This document shows, one piece after another, positions 1-13,501 of a stretch of 64,000 bases of DNA. Location: assembly GCA_013180625.2 (NCBI GenBank), contig SNVD02004713.1, positions 62,001-126,000 of the forward strand. Reading direction: 5' to 3'. A model generated the notes under the pieces. That model was not told the origin of the DNA. It did no database searches and worked only from the letters and a program-made list of their open reading frames with translations. The translations under genes were made by a program, and so were the position numbers. Within the stretch, counting starts at the first letter, position 1. Every line of letters starts with the position of its first letter. Source of the DNA: Boswellia sacra (Eukaryota > Streptophyta > Magnoliopsida > Sapindales > Burseraceae).

Positions 1-720
1 TATGTGTTGAATCAATTTCACACTTGCAAAGAAACTAAACTGGGGTTGCAAAGACTTCCAAATGTTTTAGAATTCTCCCTTCAAGGTTGTGATTGTACGA
101 GGAGATCAAGGATTCTGAGAGAGCTTAAGCTCCCTTATGCACCTGGGGTATTACCTTCCAGGTTATTCGCTGAAAGAGAAAGGTACTCAAGATGTTTCAA
201 CTTGTACAACCACTCACCAAGTATAGAATTATTGAAATGACTGACAGATAAATCAAGAAGCTTAATTAAGAGAGCTCAAATTTTGAAGTGCATCAAGAAT
301 TTGTCCTTCCATATTATTGTAACTTAAATCAAGGTTCATTAAATGACTTGCACCAAAAACCCCTAGTAATCAATGAGTTATCAAATTCGTTTCTAGAAAG
401 ATCAAGGACAACAAGAGATAAAAAATAGTGGGTAGTGGAGGAAGGTGATGGAGTACATAATCTGATAGTTGTAACGCTTTTAGATAAGGAGGTTTGTTTG
501 TCAAAAATAGCCAGTCAGAGACTGTTGTAAAACTAAGGTTCACGGTGTTCAAGTGGAGGTGCTTTAACATAGAAAGACCAGATAGCCAACTAAATCTTCA
601 ACATCTAAAAAGAAAAAAATGCATTAAAGAGGTCGAGACATTGCAAATTGGATAGATTCCCAATTAGGTGAGGAAACTTACCTGCAAATCCAACATTTGA
701 GAGATTAATGTTGAAAGTTC
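1..720 (-). pseudogene. LRR receptor-like protein pseudogene, 3' piece
   Basis: This stretch is a degraded copy of part of the intact LRR receptor-like gene at 43427-46456. In the minus direction it follows that gene's segment near 45360-46010, with shared wording such as 'ttgcaaagacttccaaatg' near the left end and the LPPLP-type spacer near 450-480. Frameshifts and stops occur throughout; no frame is open for more than about 80 codons. The copy runs off the left edge of the window, so the C-terminal LRRs, membrane segment and tail cannot be seen. Family knowledge: such proteins are cell-surface immune or developmental receptors without a kinase domain. I infer a dead paralogue from an LRR receptor-like cluster. 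Confidence 0.8.
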
Positions 721-1194
721 ATATAGGTCCTATTTTATGAATTACCAGTTTGATAGAATTAAAATTGATTAAAAGTAACAAACCACTAGATCAAGAGCAA
801 CCAAAAAAAAAAAAAAAACAAAAAATAACCAAGGAAAAAACACTCAAAATACATCATTCAACTAGGATCCCTCTTAACCTACATACATGGATGTCCTTTC
901 CAAGGCATGAGTAAATCCACTAAATCAATCACAAGATTTGATTACAATCATAACTTACAAAACAAAAAACAAATAGAAACTCCCTTTCTAATTTGATGAG
1001 GCTGTAGATAATCTTCTTGTATTGACTTGCTGATGCGTAGCATTTTTGTAATACTCCGTGCTTATATTTTTTTTGGTGTTTAAGCCTTTTTTGTGCCATT
1101 TACATGTGTTTTGCATGGAAGCAACACATAAGATAGCAAATTGATCAAAACCAAGCACTTTCAACTCTTGCTAGATAGTAGACTTCTTAGAATA

Positions 1195-1430
1195 AACTAT
1201 ACCGATCCATAATGAACCAGATGATGAGTCATGCACCATTGGAAAGTTCTAAAAGTCTAGTTTCTAGAGAATTTAATGGCTCTTGAATCAGAGTTGTATA
1301 CTAGAAGTTATGTGTTCTATATCAATCTACAACGAACTAGGTTTTAAGTGATATATCGTTAGAAAGCTCTAGTATTTATTGGAGAATTTTATAGTTTGTG
1401 AATCCGATCTTTGTACAAAAAGTTATGGCT
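1195..1430. repeat. Imperfect direct duplication, about 118-bp unit
   Basis: Two successive units share the order 'accgatccataatgaacca' / 'atcaatctacaacgaacta', then a 'ttrgaaag(t/c)tct' phrase, then 'agagaatttaatggctc' / 'agaattttatagtttg', and finally an 'aagttatg' ending. The units are strongly diverged. This type of degenerate duplication is common in LTRs, but no LTR ends could be assigned. Confidence 0.4.
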
Positions 1431-3329
1431 AAAGCAAGAAAGGGTGCGCAAAGTAGAAATTTAGGGCCCAACCCGCTCATAGTGCACCCTAGCGCACCAA
1501 GTTAGTGGCTCCTCACCCCAGGGCTCCCTAGCATGCCATGATGAGTTGTAGCCCCATTTTGGTTCATTTTGACACATTTTTTAAATATATTTTAGCTACC
1601 ATAAGCTAGGGTTTGAAAATAAGAAGTCTTGGAGGCCATTTTGGAGAAAAAGCAAGGAAAATCAACAAGAAACAACAGGAGATTCAATGTATGCCAAATT
1701 TTGAACACTTTAAGACTACTGAAAAGCCTTCGAGACCAAGATCTTGTGAGCATGGGCTACAAAATTTTAATTTACTTTCTCACCACTACAATTCCCAGGT
1801 ATGTCTGAAAACTAATTGAATAAGACATGTGAGCATCTTAAAATCACTTAACCATCTAGTGAATAGTAATCGATGAATAGTATAACATGAACAATAACAG
1901 CTTATTCACTTAAACTCACAATACTGACCTAATTCATCTTTTTATGTCCTTGTTAATCCTTGTCCAATTTTGACTACTAATCTAATCATATTAGGCTTAG
2001 TCTAACTAATTTTCTGGGCTTATAGGACTAGTAGTCCTAGTTTTATAAAAACTTAATATCATTAAGTCTTTAATTATGCTTTTAACACTTAATTAGGTCC
2101 AACTTAATTTTGTGTAGGCTTTTATTAATCATATTAAGTATAAGCCCATTAATCTAATTAATTAAATTGGCGCAAATATTGATTAATTAAATAATGAGCT
2201 CATTTACTAGTCAAATATATTTAATTTAATATATGGGCTTTAGTCTCTAAAAAACCTAATTAAATTAAATATTTCCCAAGTCCAATCCTTACTCAGACAA
2301 TTTTTATCAGCTACCTAGGGGATCTTGATGGACATATTTAAATATTAACTCTAATAAATAATTTGGTCCATTCCACTAGAGTCTAAAGTTGCACTCTTGA
2401 ATTAAGTACTCTTTACAAAAAGTTTAATAATTTAATATAATTAATTATTTCTTTCATTCCTATCCATTGAGCATTACATAACAATAATTGGAGCTAGGTA
2501 TGATTTACTGTGTTATCCTTCCAATTACATCTTGATCCCTTGATACCAGTTTAATACAATTTAAATAAGTTGAGATTTATGAAAATAAATCTTAGTTTAA
2601 TGAACAACTTTTATTAAACACTTGGCCAACATTCTCTCAAATAAACCTTGTAAAACCATCAAGATGGTATTCTGCAATCCTTTCAGACTCATGAGTTCCA
2701 TATCTATTGTATAATGTCTACTAGTATACAGATCTTACAATCTTAACTAGCCAAGGTATTGGCCTTACTCTTTTAGATCTCACTTTTTATTCTAGTCAAA
2801 TACCATAGCCTGTATACTAGAGGTACACTACCTACTCAAGATTAAAGTAGGAATGTATTTAGTGCTCGAGTGTACAGATTCACATTTGGTTACGATATTT
2901 CTACCAAATGGATAATTTCTACATGGTCTGTGTTCAATGCATTCATAATGCATAAATACTTTGTCCTGAAGTCAACAACTTCAAATGGTTAGAGACTCAC
3001 CATTTCCCAATTGAAGACAAACAACACAACAACCTTTTTCAAACAAAGTGTCCAGCTTTTGTTTGGTTTTAAGCTATGATAAAGTTCTATGTCTCATATA
3101 TACAGTTATCAATGTACAAGCTTTAGAGCCTTTAGTCATTAATACAATTACACTTGGGTAATTTATAAATAATAACTTTTATTCATTTATAACAATAATG
3201 TTTACATATTACAAAAAAATATTCATACTCCTAGAGCAGATGTCTGACATTCAAGGGATTGGAGATTCAACATCAAGATTGAAGACCTAATCTAGTTTCT
3301 CTCTCTACTATCTCTTTTGTAAGGATAAG

Positions 3330-3552
3330 GGTGATAACCCGAGTTTGAACCATAAGCGATTTGCCTGTTATCCCGGTGATCATTTTAGGCCCAGATGTAT
3401 AGGACAAAGCCGTGAGGGGCATGCCAGTGACCACCTTAAACCTAGATGCTACCAAAGCAGACAATATGTGATATGGTTGGCATGCCAGTGACCGTCATAG
3501 GCTTGGTTGTCAAAGTAACATGCCGGTGACTGCATGGGCCCAGATATAAAAG
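3330..3552. repeat. Imperfect repeats with 'catgccRgtgac' core
   Basis: The core 'catgccagtgacc' or 'catgccggtgac' occurs three times (near 3421, 3481 and 3520), and a related 'tatcccggtgatc' lies near 3370. The phrase 'ggcccagat' follows in at least two cases. Spacing is irregular, roughly 40-70 bp. The block abuts the left end of the TRIM-like element, so it may be older repeat DNA into which that element inserted. Confidence 0.45.
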
Positions 3553-4316
3553 TGTAACATCTCAGATTGCTTGGAAATGATATGTGAAAGAGCTTAATAT
3601 ATCCTGTGAGTTCCTTCACTTGTTGGGGGCCTTTTGATTACAAAACTGTGACAGACTATTTGTCTAAAGTGGACAATATTCCATAATAGACCGAGATATT
3701 GGGCTTCGTATGCAAGGGTACCACGTCTCAAACGTGTGCACGAAGACCATCGCTTCAGATTATGTGAGGCCCATCTCTCAAGGGTTTATGGGGACTGCAA
3801 AGTGCCACACATAATACAAAATGCCACATCCAGGACCACAAAGTGCCATAAATAAGTGCAAAGTATCAAATGTGGCTTGGATGTTAGAAATGGTATCAGA
3901 GCCTAGCTCAACCAGAAGTGTGGTGTCTCACCCTAGAGACGTAAGCTGAATCAAGCGAGAATGCTTGATTCCTAAAAAAAGAGGGTGTGAATGTAACATC
4001 CCACATCGCTTGGGAATTATATGTGAAAGAGCTTAATATACACACCATGAGCTCTTTAAGCTGTTAGAGAAATTTTAGGTTTCAAAGCCCAAAAACAAAA
4101 CCGTGATGGACTGTGTGTCCAAAGTAGATAATATCCAACAATAGGCTAGGTATTGGGTGTAGTGCATGCGTAAGGGCCACCTATACATTGTTAAGGCTTC
4201 GACAGCGTGCATAGGGGCCACTGCTTGAGATTGTGTAGGGGCTATCTGTTGAGGGTTTATGGAGACCACGAAGTACCACACACAGTGCAAAGTACCACAT
4301 GTAGGCTAGGATGTTT
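3553..4316 (+). mobile_element. TRIM-like non-autonomous LTR element
   Basis: Two related direct repeats flank about 105 bp. The left repeat (about 3553-3886) starts 'tgtaacatctcagattgctt'; the right one (about 3992-4316) starts 'tgtaacatcccacatcgctt'. Both end near 'ggatgtt'. Right after the left repeat, 3891-3903 reads tggtatcagagcc, a perfect primer-binding site for initiator-Met tRNA. A purine-rich stretch (about 3974-3990) precedes the right repeat. The internal part has no coding capacity, which fits terminal-repeat retrotransposons in miniature. The repeats differ at many places and I found no clean target duplication, so this is an old copy. Confidence 0.75.
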
Positions 4317-5439
4317 ATGAGTAGGAAAACATAACCTAGGAGTTATGGAGCTCGGGAGAGTCTGTAAACCTTTGTAGTCAATTGAAACTAAGACTTAATG
4401 CATGTTTATTAATTAGTTTGAGATCAGGAGATGATGATTGGTTAATAAGCATTATTTCCTATTTAATGCTCAGGAAAGGTAGTAGGAATACATTAGAGTT
4501 TTGACTAATGAATTTGAATGAATTAAATTAGTGGTTTTAAACCGAATAGGCATTGATGTGTTTTAGATGAAAATCTATCCTCTAAATACTTTGCACCATT
4601 GAATTATTCTCTTGTTAAGCCTTCCAATTTGAACTTTATTTGCTTTTATGCTAGTTAATTATAATTTGTAATTTTCATTCCTAGCTTTCAAGATAAAATT
4701 GAATTTGCTTTAAAATGGTACTTAGCTAGAGTTAAATACAATCTTCGTGGGAACGATACTCTACTCACTTTTTATTACATGTTGCTATATGTATAATTGC
4801 GATGTTTTGTGAGCGTTAAATACGCATATTAACACTTGGGTCTTGCTTAGCTAAGCCTCCCACTTGGTTGGAAATGAGTTAGGATCCCCCTAACAATGAT
4901 GCCAAGACTCCTTCTCAGTTGAAGCTCAAAATCCCATTGAGCTATGAACACGAGAGACTTCCTTTCTTGAAGAACAAGGTTGAATCTCCCAAGCTTTATA
5001 ATGAAGAAGAAAGAAGATAATCAAATATTTGACCAAGAAGACTCTCTCTATAATCTTGAGCTTGTTTGGATCTAAAGAGCTTGAAACAAAATCTGCAGAG
5101 AAGAATAATATCTATACAAGCAGAATAACGAAAAATATCTATGAGCTAGCTTAATCCCTCAAGCTTTTCAATGAACAATAAAGATGATAAACGAGGATCT
5201 GGTCAACAACAACATTCTCTCAACATTTTAGCAATTTAGGTTTGAAGAGCTCAAGAAAAAAAAAGCCCAAAAAAGAGTGATATATATATCAGCAGCCTTA
5301 TCCACTTGATGTGCAACGAAGGAGACCAATTGATAGTTGAGTTGCTGCTAACATGTACATTGCAGTGTTCCTACAAAAAGGCTAGTGCAGGCACAAAAGA
5401 GAGCCAAATACATTTTAGCACAAAAAACTCTTGAAGAAC

Positions 5440-5640
5440 ATACTTAACACAATAAACAAACAGATGCACTAAAGTTCATAATTTGCCAAGACATACTATC
5501 CTTACAACTGTATCTTAAATTCCTCATAGAACCAAGAAATCGAATTTGAATTCCTAAAAATTGCTTTTTGCTCAAGTCCAAGTAATTTGAATGCTTAAAA
5601 TCAAGAAAAAAAGGATTTATCTTACTACCCAAACCTGACT
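5440..5640 (-). pseudogene. LRR receptor-like protein pseudogene, 5' piece
   Basis: In the minus direction this encodes a stretch close to residues just after the LRR N-terminal cap of the intact protein at 43427-46456. Recognisable words are GSKINPFFLDFKHSNYLDLS (intact gene: GGKINPSLLNLKQLIYLDLS) and FLGSMRNLRY. It then degenerates where the piece at 1-720 takes over (about LRR 3). It is probably the 5' continuation of that pseudogene, separated by a 4.7-kb insertion. The signal peptide and the N-terminal cap are missing on the right side. Confidence 0.75.
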
Positions 5641-6043
5641 TGTGAAGAAGAAAATATGCATTGTCAGTAGTGTTCCACTGTGATGGAGTTGCATGAAGGT
5701 TGGTGCGAACAATTGACTTGTGATAGTGCGATTTACAATGAAAAAATACCTTACTTTGATATGTAAGAGTAAGACTAGTCTTTAAAAGACTAGTTGTATC
5801 ATGGATTGGACTTTTGGCTTCATAATTAAAATTGTTCTTACTTAATATTTGTGCTCTTTTACAGAATTTATAATTTGGTTTTTCTTAATTTTCTAAGTGA
5901 AACAGTTTTTTGGTTGCATTTCTTTTTTTTTTTTTGAAATTTGATCAATAATGATGAATTTATTTTTGTCACTTTAGTGTCATTTCTATTATGCGGTGGG
6001 GATTCTTTGTCACGTTTTTATTTATAATAAAAACGGATATAAA
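5641..6043. other. AT-rich spacer, nothing recognised
   Basis: About 400 bp between the LRR pseudogene piece and the left LTR of the Ty3/gypsy element. It contains a T-run near 5921-5935. I see no open frame, RNA gene or repeat match within the window. Confidence 0.4.
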
Positions 6044-8857
6044 TGTCACACCCTGTACCCGAAGGGATCCTCAATGCAACTAATAACATTCATTCATAAC
6101 ATTTAGTTGAGAACAAGGGTAAATAAAAGCATTAACTTTATTAATAGACTTGAGTTACCAATAGCTGACAACCATAGTATAAGATTACATATAACTGTAG
6201 CTCAAAAATTAAAATAATGATTAAAAAATGATGATGCAATGAACAATTGGTTGCCAAGGGAACTCTGTCGTCACTATGCAAAAATCCTCCAAATGTGCTA
6301 TAATTAATTAATCACCTAAGGTCCACAATAGACTAATGAGTATTTACTCAGGATATAAGCTTGATTAATCTAATAACATAGCAAATCAAAGGAAAAAAAA
6401 CCCACATTAAATTGAATTCATAACTAATTACTTGTCATATAAGTCATACAAACCAATCTCAAATAATAGGGGTTGCACTCCTACGCAATAGGCATTGCGC
6501 GCCTGCAAAAGGTTTCTACCTTGAAATGAATTACAAAAACAGGAGCTGCACTTTTGCGCCACATATTCTGCTCACCAGTGCAAGGTTTATGCCTGGAACA
6601 TTTAAGTCTGCATATGTTACGCTCCTGCTCAACTATACTTATGCTCCTACGCCACATCTCTGTCCAATGCACCTCCATTAGGCCATTTTCCCTTTGTATG
6701 CACCAATACACATACTTATCACATATCAAACATAACCTTAAGGACCTACATCAATTAGTATCACAAATTGAGGTTAGTCTGACAATCCGGGTTATACCGG
6801 TCCCATATTACCAAATCTCACATAAGGAAACACATGGTCCAGACTTTTCCTCATTAAATCAATGAAAACAAAATTGGTACCCTAAGGTCTTAGGCATAAA
6901 TTTTACTTTCACATCATATCACGTTTCGTTTTCACCTTATTTCATGCCATCAAATTCACATCATACAAATTGGAAAGTTCCACTCTATTTATCGAATAGA
7001 TCCTTAGGAAGCTACACCCTTACTCATGGTAGGACTTTTCATTTCGCACATTTAAGTATGTCAACTGTTACGTATCGCCATCGATGACATATTTTACACT
7101 AATCACTTTTAAGGAATATACCATCCGTTACGTATAGCCGTCAATGGTATACTCTATTAGCCACTAGTCACCCGTTATGTTTTACCGTTAGTGATATAAC
7201 ATATATATCTGTATGTGGTTCCACATAACATAACATATAGGTGCCTACCAACAATGTGAGTTCGATGCCCTAAGGTTTTAGGCATGAATTTCACATTAAA
7301 ATATATAGCATTAAACTATCACATAGTATTCATGCTATTACGTATCAAATTCATGTGCACAAATTTCATGACATTACATATCAATCCATATGCACAAGAT
7401 CCCAATCAAGTTTTCAATCAAAACATAATTCTCGTATTCACATAAACATATGGAAAACACACATCTTATAAACAATAATATATCCATTGTCTTCTCAGTT
7501 AGGAGTCTAGCTTACATACTTGATTAGGCTTCACTGTAAGATCCTTATCTCAACCTAGAAAGCATCAAAAATTTCCTTAAGGATTATCAAACACAATAAC
7601 AAAAGTTTTCACTAACTCAACTCTGTACACACTTGATTGGATGATTTTTTAGACAGTTGATGCTTATCCCAATTCTTATGAAAATTTGCAAGAATCATTC
7701 GAACATATATAAAATACCTCATTAAAATTATCATATCAAAATGAGGTTATAAACCCTTTGAAACTACTTAGTGTTATACAAATTCAAATTCTGTCCATCA
7801 GCCTTTTAGACTAAGTAGCATGACTTTGAAAATTCATAAGAGTTCCAACAATGATCAAATTATTACAAAAATTTTCAGTCTAGTAAAATACATATACAAG
7901 ATTCATCCCCACAAAAACCATAACTTGTTGTTAAGTTGGGTTTATCAGAAGAAGTTTGTTTTGCTTACTCTGTTCTGAAGATTGAAAATTTTAGTTTTAT
8001 TAACACAAATTTCAAAAATCATAACAATTTTAACAAAGCTTCAAAAACCATGAAACTTTTCAATTCATAAGAAAACATGCTCAAGATTTCACATACTAAA
8101 ACTCAGAGGTTTTCATAAAGAAAAAGCCACTCATCTACAGTTTGCTTCCCATACTCTATTCTGAAATAGTTGATTTCAAACCTGTTTTAGCAGAGTTCAA
8201 AAATTCACCAAAACTTGCATACTTTGAATTTTCATGTGAATCAAAATTATAAATAATCTTGAACATGTCCAATTCAACATATAAAAATTCTAGCATAAAA
8301 AAGAAACCCTAGAATTTCTTTGAATTTTTGGATTATAGGTTGCTTAGCAAAAGACCCTACAGAGTTTTGAATTCAAGCATCACCTATGGCTTCCTAATAT
8401 CATCCAAACCATTTGAATCTTTCATGACTTTTAACAAATCATGATTTCCAACAACAGGGCATACATGATGTAAAAGCACCATAAGCAACTTCATAACACA
8501 ATAATTTATGACAAAAATGTATTTATCAAGACTAGAACTTAAAGAAGGAGATGAATTCTACCTCTCTTCTTCTAGATTCTTCTTCTCCTCCTCCAATTCT
8601 TTGCAATAGAAAGAGGGTCGGGGGTGTTATAGAAAGGGAAGAGATGAATTCTCTAGAGGCCTTAAACCCCCACCCCTTATATGTATAAACATAAGCATAT
8701 ATATCAAGTTAGGCCTTAAGTTCTTAAGTATTTCAAATATGCACTTCAATATCTTTAATTCATTATCATGACACTTATGTGCACACACACAAGCGATAAT
8801 ATACATGCACTATAAACAAAATAAGATTGTAACCACTTACTAAGTTAGGATGTTACA
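6044..8857 (-). repeat. 3' LTR of the chromovirus
   Basis: It starts 'tgtcacaccctgtacccg' and ends 'ttaggatgttaca', matching 13518-16298 along its whole length with substitutions and small indels. Since the coding domains run on the minus strand, this left copy is the downstream LTR. Small open frames here, such as the one at 6554-6865, have counterparts broken differently in the other LTR and are not genes. Confidence 0.92.
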
Positions 8858-8870
8858 ACTCTCCCCCTTT
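8858..8870 (-). other. Polypurine tract of the chromovirus
   Basis: On the minus strand this reads AAAGGGGGAGAGT directly next to the 3' LTR. It is the expected primer site for plus-strand DNA synthesis in LTR retrotransposons. Confidence 0.85.
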
Positions 8871-8875
8871 AAAAG

Positions 8876-11800
8876 AAGAAGGGATACTCGTCACGCACTT
8901 CTTCTTCTCACTCCCAAGTTGCTTTTTCGATCGTGTGATTCTTCCAAAGTACTTTCACTAAGATTATCTTTCTCTTCCGTAATTCATGTTCTTTATGGTC
9001 TACAATTTGCATTGGCCTTTCCTTCTTTGAGAGACCATCTCTTAGAATTGGTAATTCAGAACTAGCATATGAGAAGGATCGGGAACTTATTTTCTCAACA
9101 TAGATACATAGAACACATCATGCACATCTGATAGTGAAAGTGGCAATACAAGCCAATAAGCTGCATTTCTAATCCTCTCCGAAATTTTATAAAGACCATT
9201 GTACCCTGGACTTAACTTTCCTTTCTTACCAAATCTCATCACTCCTTTCATTAGAGCAACTTTGAGGAAAACATTACCAAATTCCAATTCCTTTCTTCAG
9301 TGATCAGCATAGCTTTTCTTCTACACTAGCCTACTCTTATTCTTTCTTTCACTTTCTTAATGACTTCATAAGTCTTTTGAACGATTTCGGGTCCAATTAT
9401 CTTCGTCTCACTAACCTCATCCTAATGAATGGGAGATCTACATTTCCTCTCATATAATGCTTCATAAGGGGCCATACCAATGTTAGCTTGATAACTATTA
9501 TTATAAGCAAATTCTAATCAATGTTAGATGCTTATCCCAGCTATCCTTGAAATCAATCACACAAACCCTAAGCATATCTTCCAAAATCTGAATAGTCCAC
9601 TCGGATTGCCCATCCGTTTGAGGGTGAAAAACTGTAATAAAATTCAATTTAGTACCCAAAGCTTTATGTAGACTCTTCGAGAATAGGGAGGTGAACCTTG
9701 GTTTCCGATTAAAAACAATAGACACAATACCCCATGAAGTCTAACAATTTCATCCACATAAAGTCGAGTATATCGGTCCATGGTAAAATTAGTGTGCACA
9801 GGGAAAAAATGCACAGATTTAGTTAATCTATTGATAATTACTCAGATGGTATCATGCCTATTTTGAGTTCTAGGCAAACCCACAACAAAGTCCATGGTTA
9901 TATGCTCCCATTTCCATTCTAGCATCATTAACGGCTTTAGTATCCTAGATGGCCTTTGATGTTCAGCCTTGAATTATTGGCAAGTCAAATAACGTTCCAC
10001 AAACTGTGGAATCTCTTTCTTCATACTAGTCCACCAATAATTGGCTCGAAGATCACGATACATTTTTGTACTACCAAGATGCACTAAATATGGGGAATTA
10101 CCTCATTCAAGATCTCTTGTTTCAAATCTACAATGCTAGGCACACACAGTCTCCCTTTATAGTACAATGTCCCGTCACTAGACATAATAAATCTTGGCCT
10201 CTTTCTTGAAGGAATCTCTTCCATTACTTTCTTCAAAAATATATCATCACATTGTCTATTCTTAATTTTCTCAATAATGGTAGGCTGCACAATCAATGAT
10301 GCTATAAATACTCACCAGGCTGAACAACCTCAATTACAAGCTTCTCCAAACCTACTCTTATCTACTTTTGAGTAGTTATCAAGATAGCCATATATCCTGA
10401 AGACTTCCAGCTCAGTGTATCAGCTACCACATTTGCCTTTCCTATATGGTAGTTAATCATACAATCATAATCCTTCACCAAGTCTAGCCATCGCTTTTGT
10501 CTCATATTTAACCCCTTCTAAGTGAAGAAGTACTTAAGACTCTTATAATCAGTGTAAATCTCACATCTTGCTCCATATAGATAGTGCCTCCAAGTTTTAA
10601 GTGCAAAAACCATAGCTGCTAATTTCAGATCATGGGTAGGGTAGTTTTTTTTCATAACTCTTTAACTATCAAGAAGCAAAGGTTATAACCATGCCATTTT
10701 GCATTAAGACACACCCTAGTCCATTCTTAGAGGCATCAGTGTAGATTACAAATCCATCAAAACCTAAAGGGATAGCAAGTACTGGAGTTGTCACAAGTCT
10801 GTTCTTGAGTTCCTGGAAACTCCTTTCACATTCATCTAACCACACAAAATTAATATTCTTCCTTGTCAATTCTGTTAACGACGAGGCTATTCTGGAGAAG
10901 CCTTCACCAAATCGTCTATAGTAGCAAGACAAACCTAGAAAGCTTCGAACTTCACTCACATTTGTTAGCCTAGGCCATTTTACAATCGCTTTCACCTTGC
11001 TTGGATCCATTGATATTCTTTCATCAAAAACTATATGAACCAAGAAGGAGATTTGGTGCAGCCAAAATTCACACTGCTTAAATTTGGCATATAACTACTT
11101 TTCTCTCAACATTTGTAACACCACCCTCAAGTGTTCTTCGTGCTCTTTTTGATTCTTGGAATATTCCAAAATATCATCAATAAACACAATCATAAATTTA
11201 TCCAAGAAATCTCTGATTACACAGTTCATAAGATCCATGGAGGTAGTTGGGGCATTAGTGAGTACAAGTGGCATCACTAGGAACTTATAGTGCCCATACC
11301 TTCTTCAAAAAACAGTGTTGGAAATGTCTTCATTCTTGATCTTTAATTGATGATACCTAGAACGAAGATCAATCTTCGAAAACACACTTGCCCCATGAAG
11401 TTGATCAAGTAAATCATCAATTCTATGAAGTAGATACTTGTTCTTTACAATTACCCGATTCAACTCTTGGTAGTTGATGCATAATCTCATGGTTCCATTC
11501 TTTTTCTTTAAAAAGAGAACCAATATATCCCAAGGAAAAACATTGGGATAGATAAAACCTTTATCTGATAACTCCTACAATTTCTCTTTCAACTCTTTAA
11601 GCTTAACTAGTGACATACGATAAGGAGTCTTAGGTATAGAAGTAGTTCTAGGCATGAGATCTATTGTAAATTCAATCTCATGGTCTGGAGGAAGCATAGG
11701 TAACTCTTTTGAAAATACATTCATAAACTCATTAACTACTAGAAAATCCTAGATGCTCAAACCTTCCTTATTCATGTCAATGACACATGCTAGGAAACCC

Positions 11801-12348
11801 ATGCACCCTTTTTTGAGGAATATCTAAGCTTGTAAGGCTGAAACAATCCTTAGTAATGAGGAAAATCTAGTCCTAATGAAGCTGAATTCGGATCCAGTAA
11901 GAGGATGGAACACCACTTCCTAGTCATAACACTTGACAGTTGGATGATGCTTGGATAACCAATCCATACCTAAGATAACGTCAAAATCATGCATCTCCAA
12001 AACTATCAAATTGGCATTCAACTGTCTACCTACTATATTGATATTAAAGGATCTTAACTCTTTGCTAGCACACAATGACATACCCAAAGGGGTGGAAACA
12101 CATATTTCAACATTCTAAACTAAAGGTGTTATATCTACTTTATTAGCAAATTCACATGGCATAAAAGAGCGAGTAGCACTTGAATCCAAGAGCTTACAAG
12201 CATCCTGACCAGAGATAAGAATAATACTCATGAGAACTAAAGGAGCCTCTCGAGCCTCCATAGTAGTAAGACCGTAAACCCTTCCTTGCATCCCATTATC
12301 TTTCTTAAAGACATTATGATTCTTGTTGGCTTTAGGATAGGATGACAT
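8876..12348 (-). pseudogene. Ty3/gypsy pol remnant (protease, RT, RNase H, integrase, chromodomain)
   Basis: Reading right to left on the minus strand: an aspartic protease piece at 12115-12348 whose active-site turn reads LLDSSATRSF instead of the usual D-S/P-G-A-T; reverse transcriptase at 11095-11523 with [12 protein letters not shown] and the catalytic FIDD box in [11 protein letters not shown]; the RT thumb and start of RNase H at 10669-11043 with YTDASKNGLGCVLMQ; the zinc-binding and core integrase at about 9500-10300, including the FHPQTDGQSE box at 9501-9725; the integrase C-terminal part at 9087-9287 ending HDVFYVSMLRK; and a chromodomain-like remnant at about 8880-9000 (KVLWKNHTIEKATWE, then a stop). 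Frames are interrupted between and within all blocks, so no polyprotein can be made. Confidence 0.9.
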
Positions 12349-12387
12349 GTAATGGCCTACCTAACCGCATCTGAAGCAAGCTCTTAT

Positions 12388-13342
12388 TCACCAAAAGCAT
12401 GTTCCTTCATGACGCCTGTGGCATGAATTGCATAATGGAATATCCTTCTGTCCATTACTCGATCTCTTCTTCCTCTTGTCCTTATCCAATTTTTTGTTGT
12501 TCTTCCTCCAAGGCTTCCTTTGATGAGTGTCCAAGATCGACTCTTTGGACTTGAAAGCTCTCACCACCTCATCGTCTTTAGCTAAAATTTGGGCCTTCCT
12601 TAACACTGTATAGTAAGTCTTCAATTCCAACACCGCTATGTGCTTTCTGATTTCTAGCTTCAAGCCTATCTTAAAGAGCTTAGTTTTCTCCTCCTCGGTG
12701 CCAATAAGATATAGGGCAAACTGAAATAAGGCTTCAAATTTTCTCTCATACTTTATCAAAGACATGGGACCTTGAGTTAGCTGCACAAATTCTACAACCT
12801 TCTTGTTCTTCAGGGACTACGAAAGATACTTGTCGTAAAACATCTCTTTGAATTGAGCCTAGGTAAGCACATTCTCTTTTGCACTGTAGACCCTTTTCGT
12901 CATGTCCCACCAATAATTGACACTACCTTTTAGCATGAAGGTAGCACAAGTGAGCTTTTGAACATCGGTGCAAGTCATGAGATCAAATATCTTCTCCATC
13001 TCTTAAACCCATTATTTAGCCACTAGTAGACCCGTCGAGCCAGCAAAGGATGCAGGATTAAGTCTCCTAAATTGCTCCACGACCTATATAGTGTCAGGAG
13101 TGGTAGAACTCGCTTGAGGAGCTTCTCGCCTCATATCAGTCAAAATCTGTACTAACTCTTGTATAACATTATCACAGGCTCGGGATTCACCACCAGTTCT
13201 AACTTGCTTCTTTGCTTTTTTACTTCTAGTTGAAGAGGGCTCATTTAATTCAGAGGTCCGCCTCACTTTGGGAGAAGGGGTACCCTTCTCATCTCCTCCA
13301 TGGTGGATTATTAGTCCTCCTTGCTCGGCTAGGACGAGACAT
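12388..13342 (-). pseudogene. Ty3/gypsy gag remnant
   Basis: A start codon (13340-13342, minus) opens MSRPSRARRTNN, typical of gag N-termini, but the frame breaks within 20 codons. The frame at 13084-13266 carries the basic N-terminal region. The one at 12388-12786 carries the retrotransposon gag core (MQLTQGPMSLIKYERKFEAL) and ends at CHRRHEGTCFW. The zinc knuckle just downstream is broken: CFRCG is followed by a stop, and the last cysteine is lost. Gag would form the particle that packages element RNA; this copy cannot. Confidence 0.85.
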
Positions 13343-13501
13343 GATTATCAATTGTTTCAATAACAAAACAAAGTATCACAAACAAATCAATGGTTAGTAA
13401 TTCTCATAGAATGAATTACTAACTCTCGATATGAGGATTTGGCATAGGACTTGGTTTCTTTGACTACTTGCAACAAAATATCTACAAAATCTTAAACCTT
13501 T

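Larger units (their letters stand above)
721..5439. other. Repeat-rich insertion between two LRR pseudogene pieces
   Basis: About 4.7 kb of AT-rich, non-coding DNA separates two pieces of the same decayed LRR gene. It contains an A-rich run near 806-820, an imperfect duplication at 1195-1430, imperfect repeats carrying the phrase 'catgccagtgacc' at 3330-3550, and a TRIM-like element at 3553-4316. A phrase near 4748-4775 ('gtgggaacgatactctactc') looks to me like the junction region of plant LTR retrotransposons, but I cannot delimit an element. No convincing coding sequence was seen. Confidence 0.5.

Noticed and set aside
6554..6865. 103-codon plus-strand frame
   Set aside because: It lies inside an LTR, and its counterpart in the other LTR (13955-14369) is broken differently; no protein family recognised.
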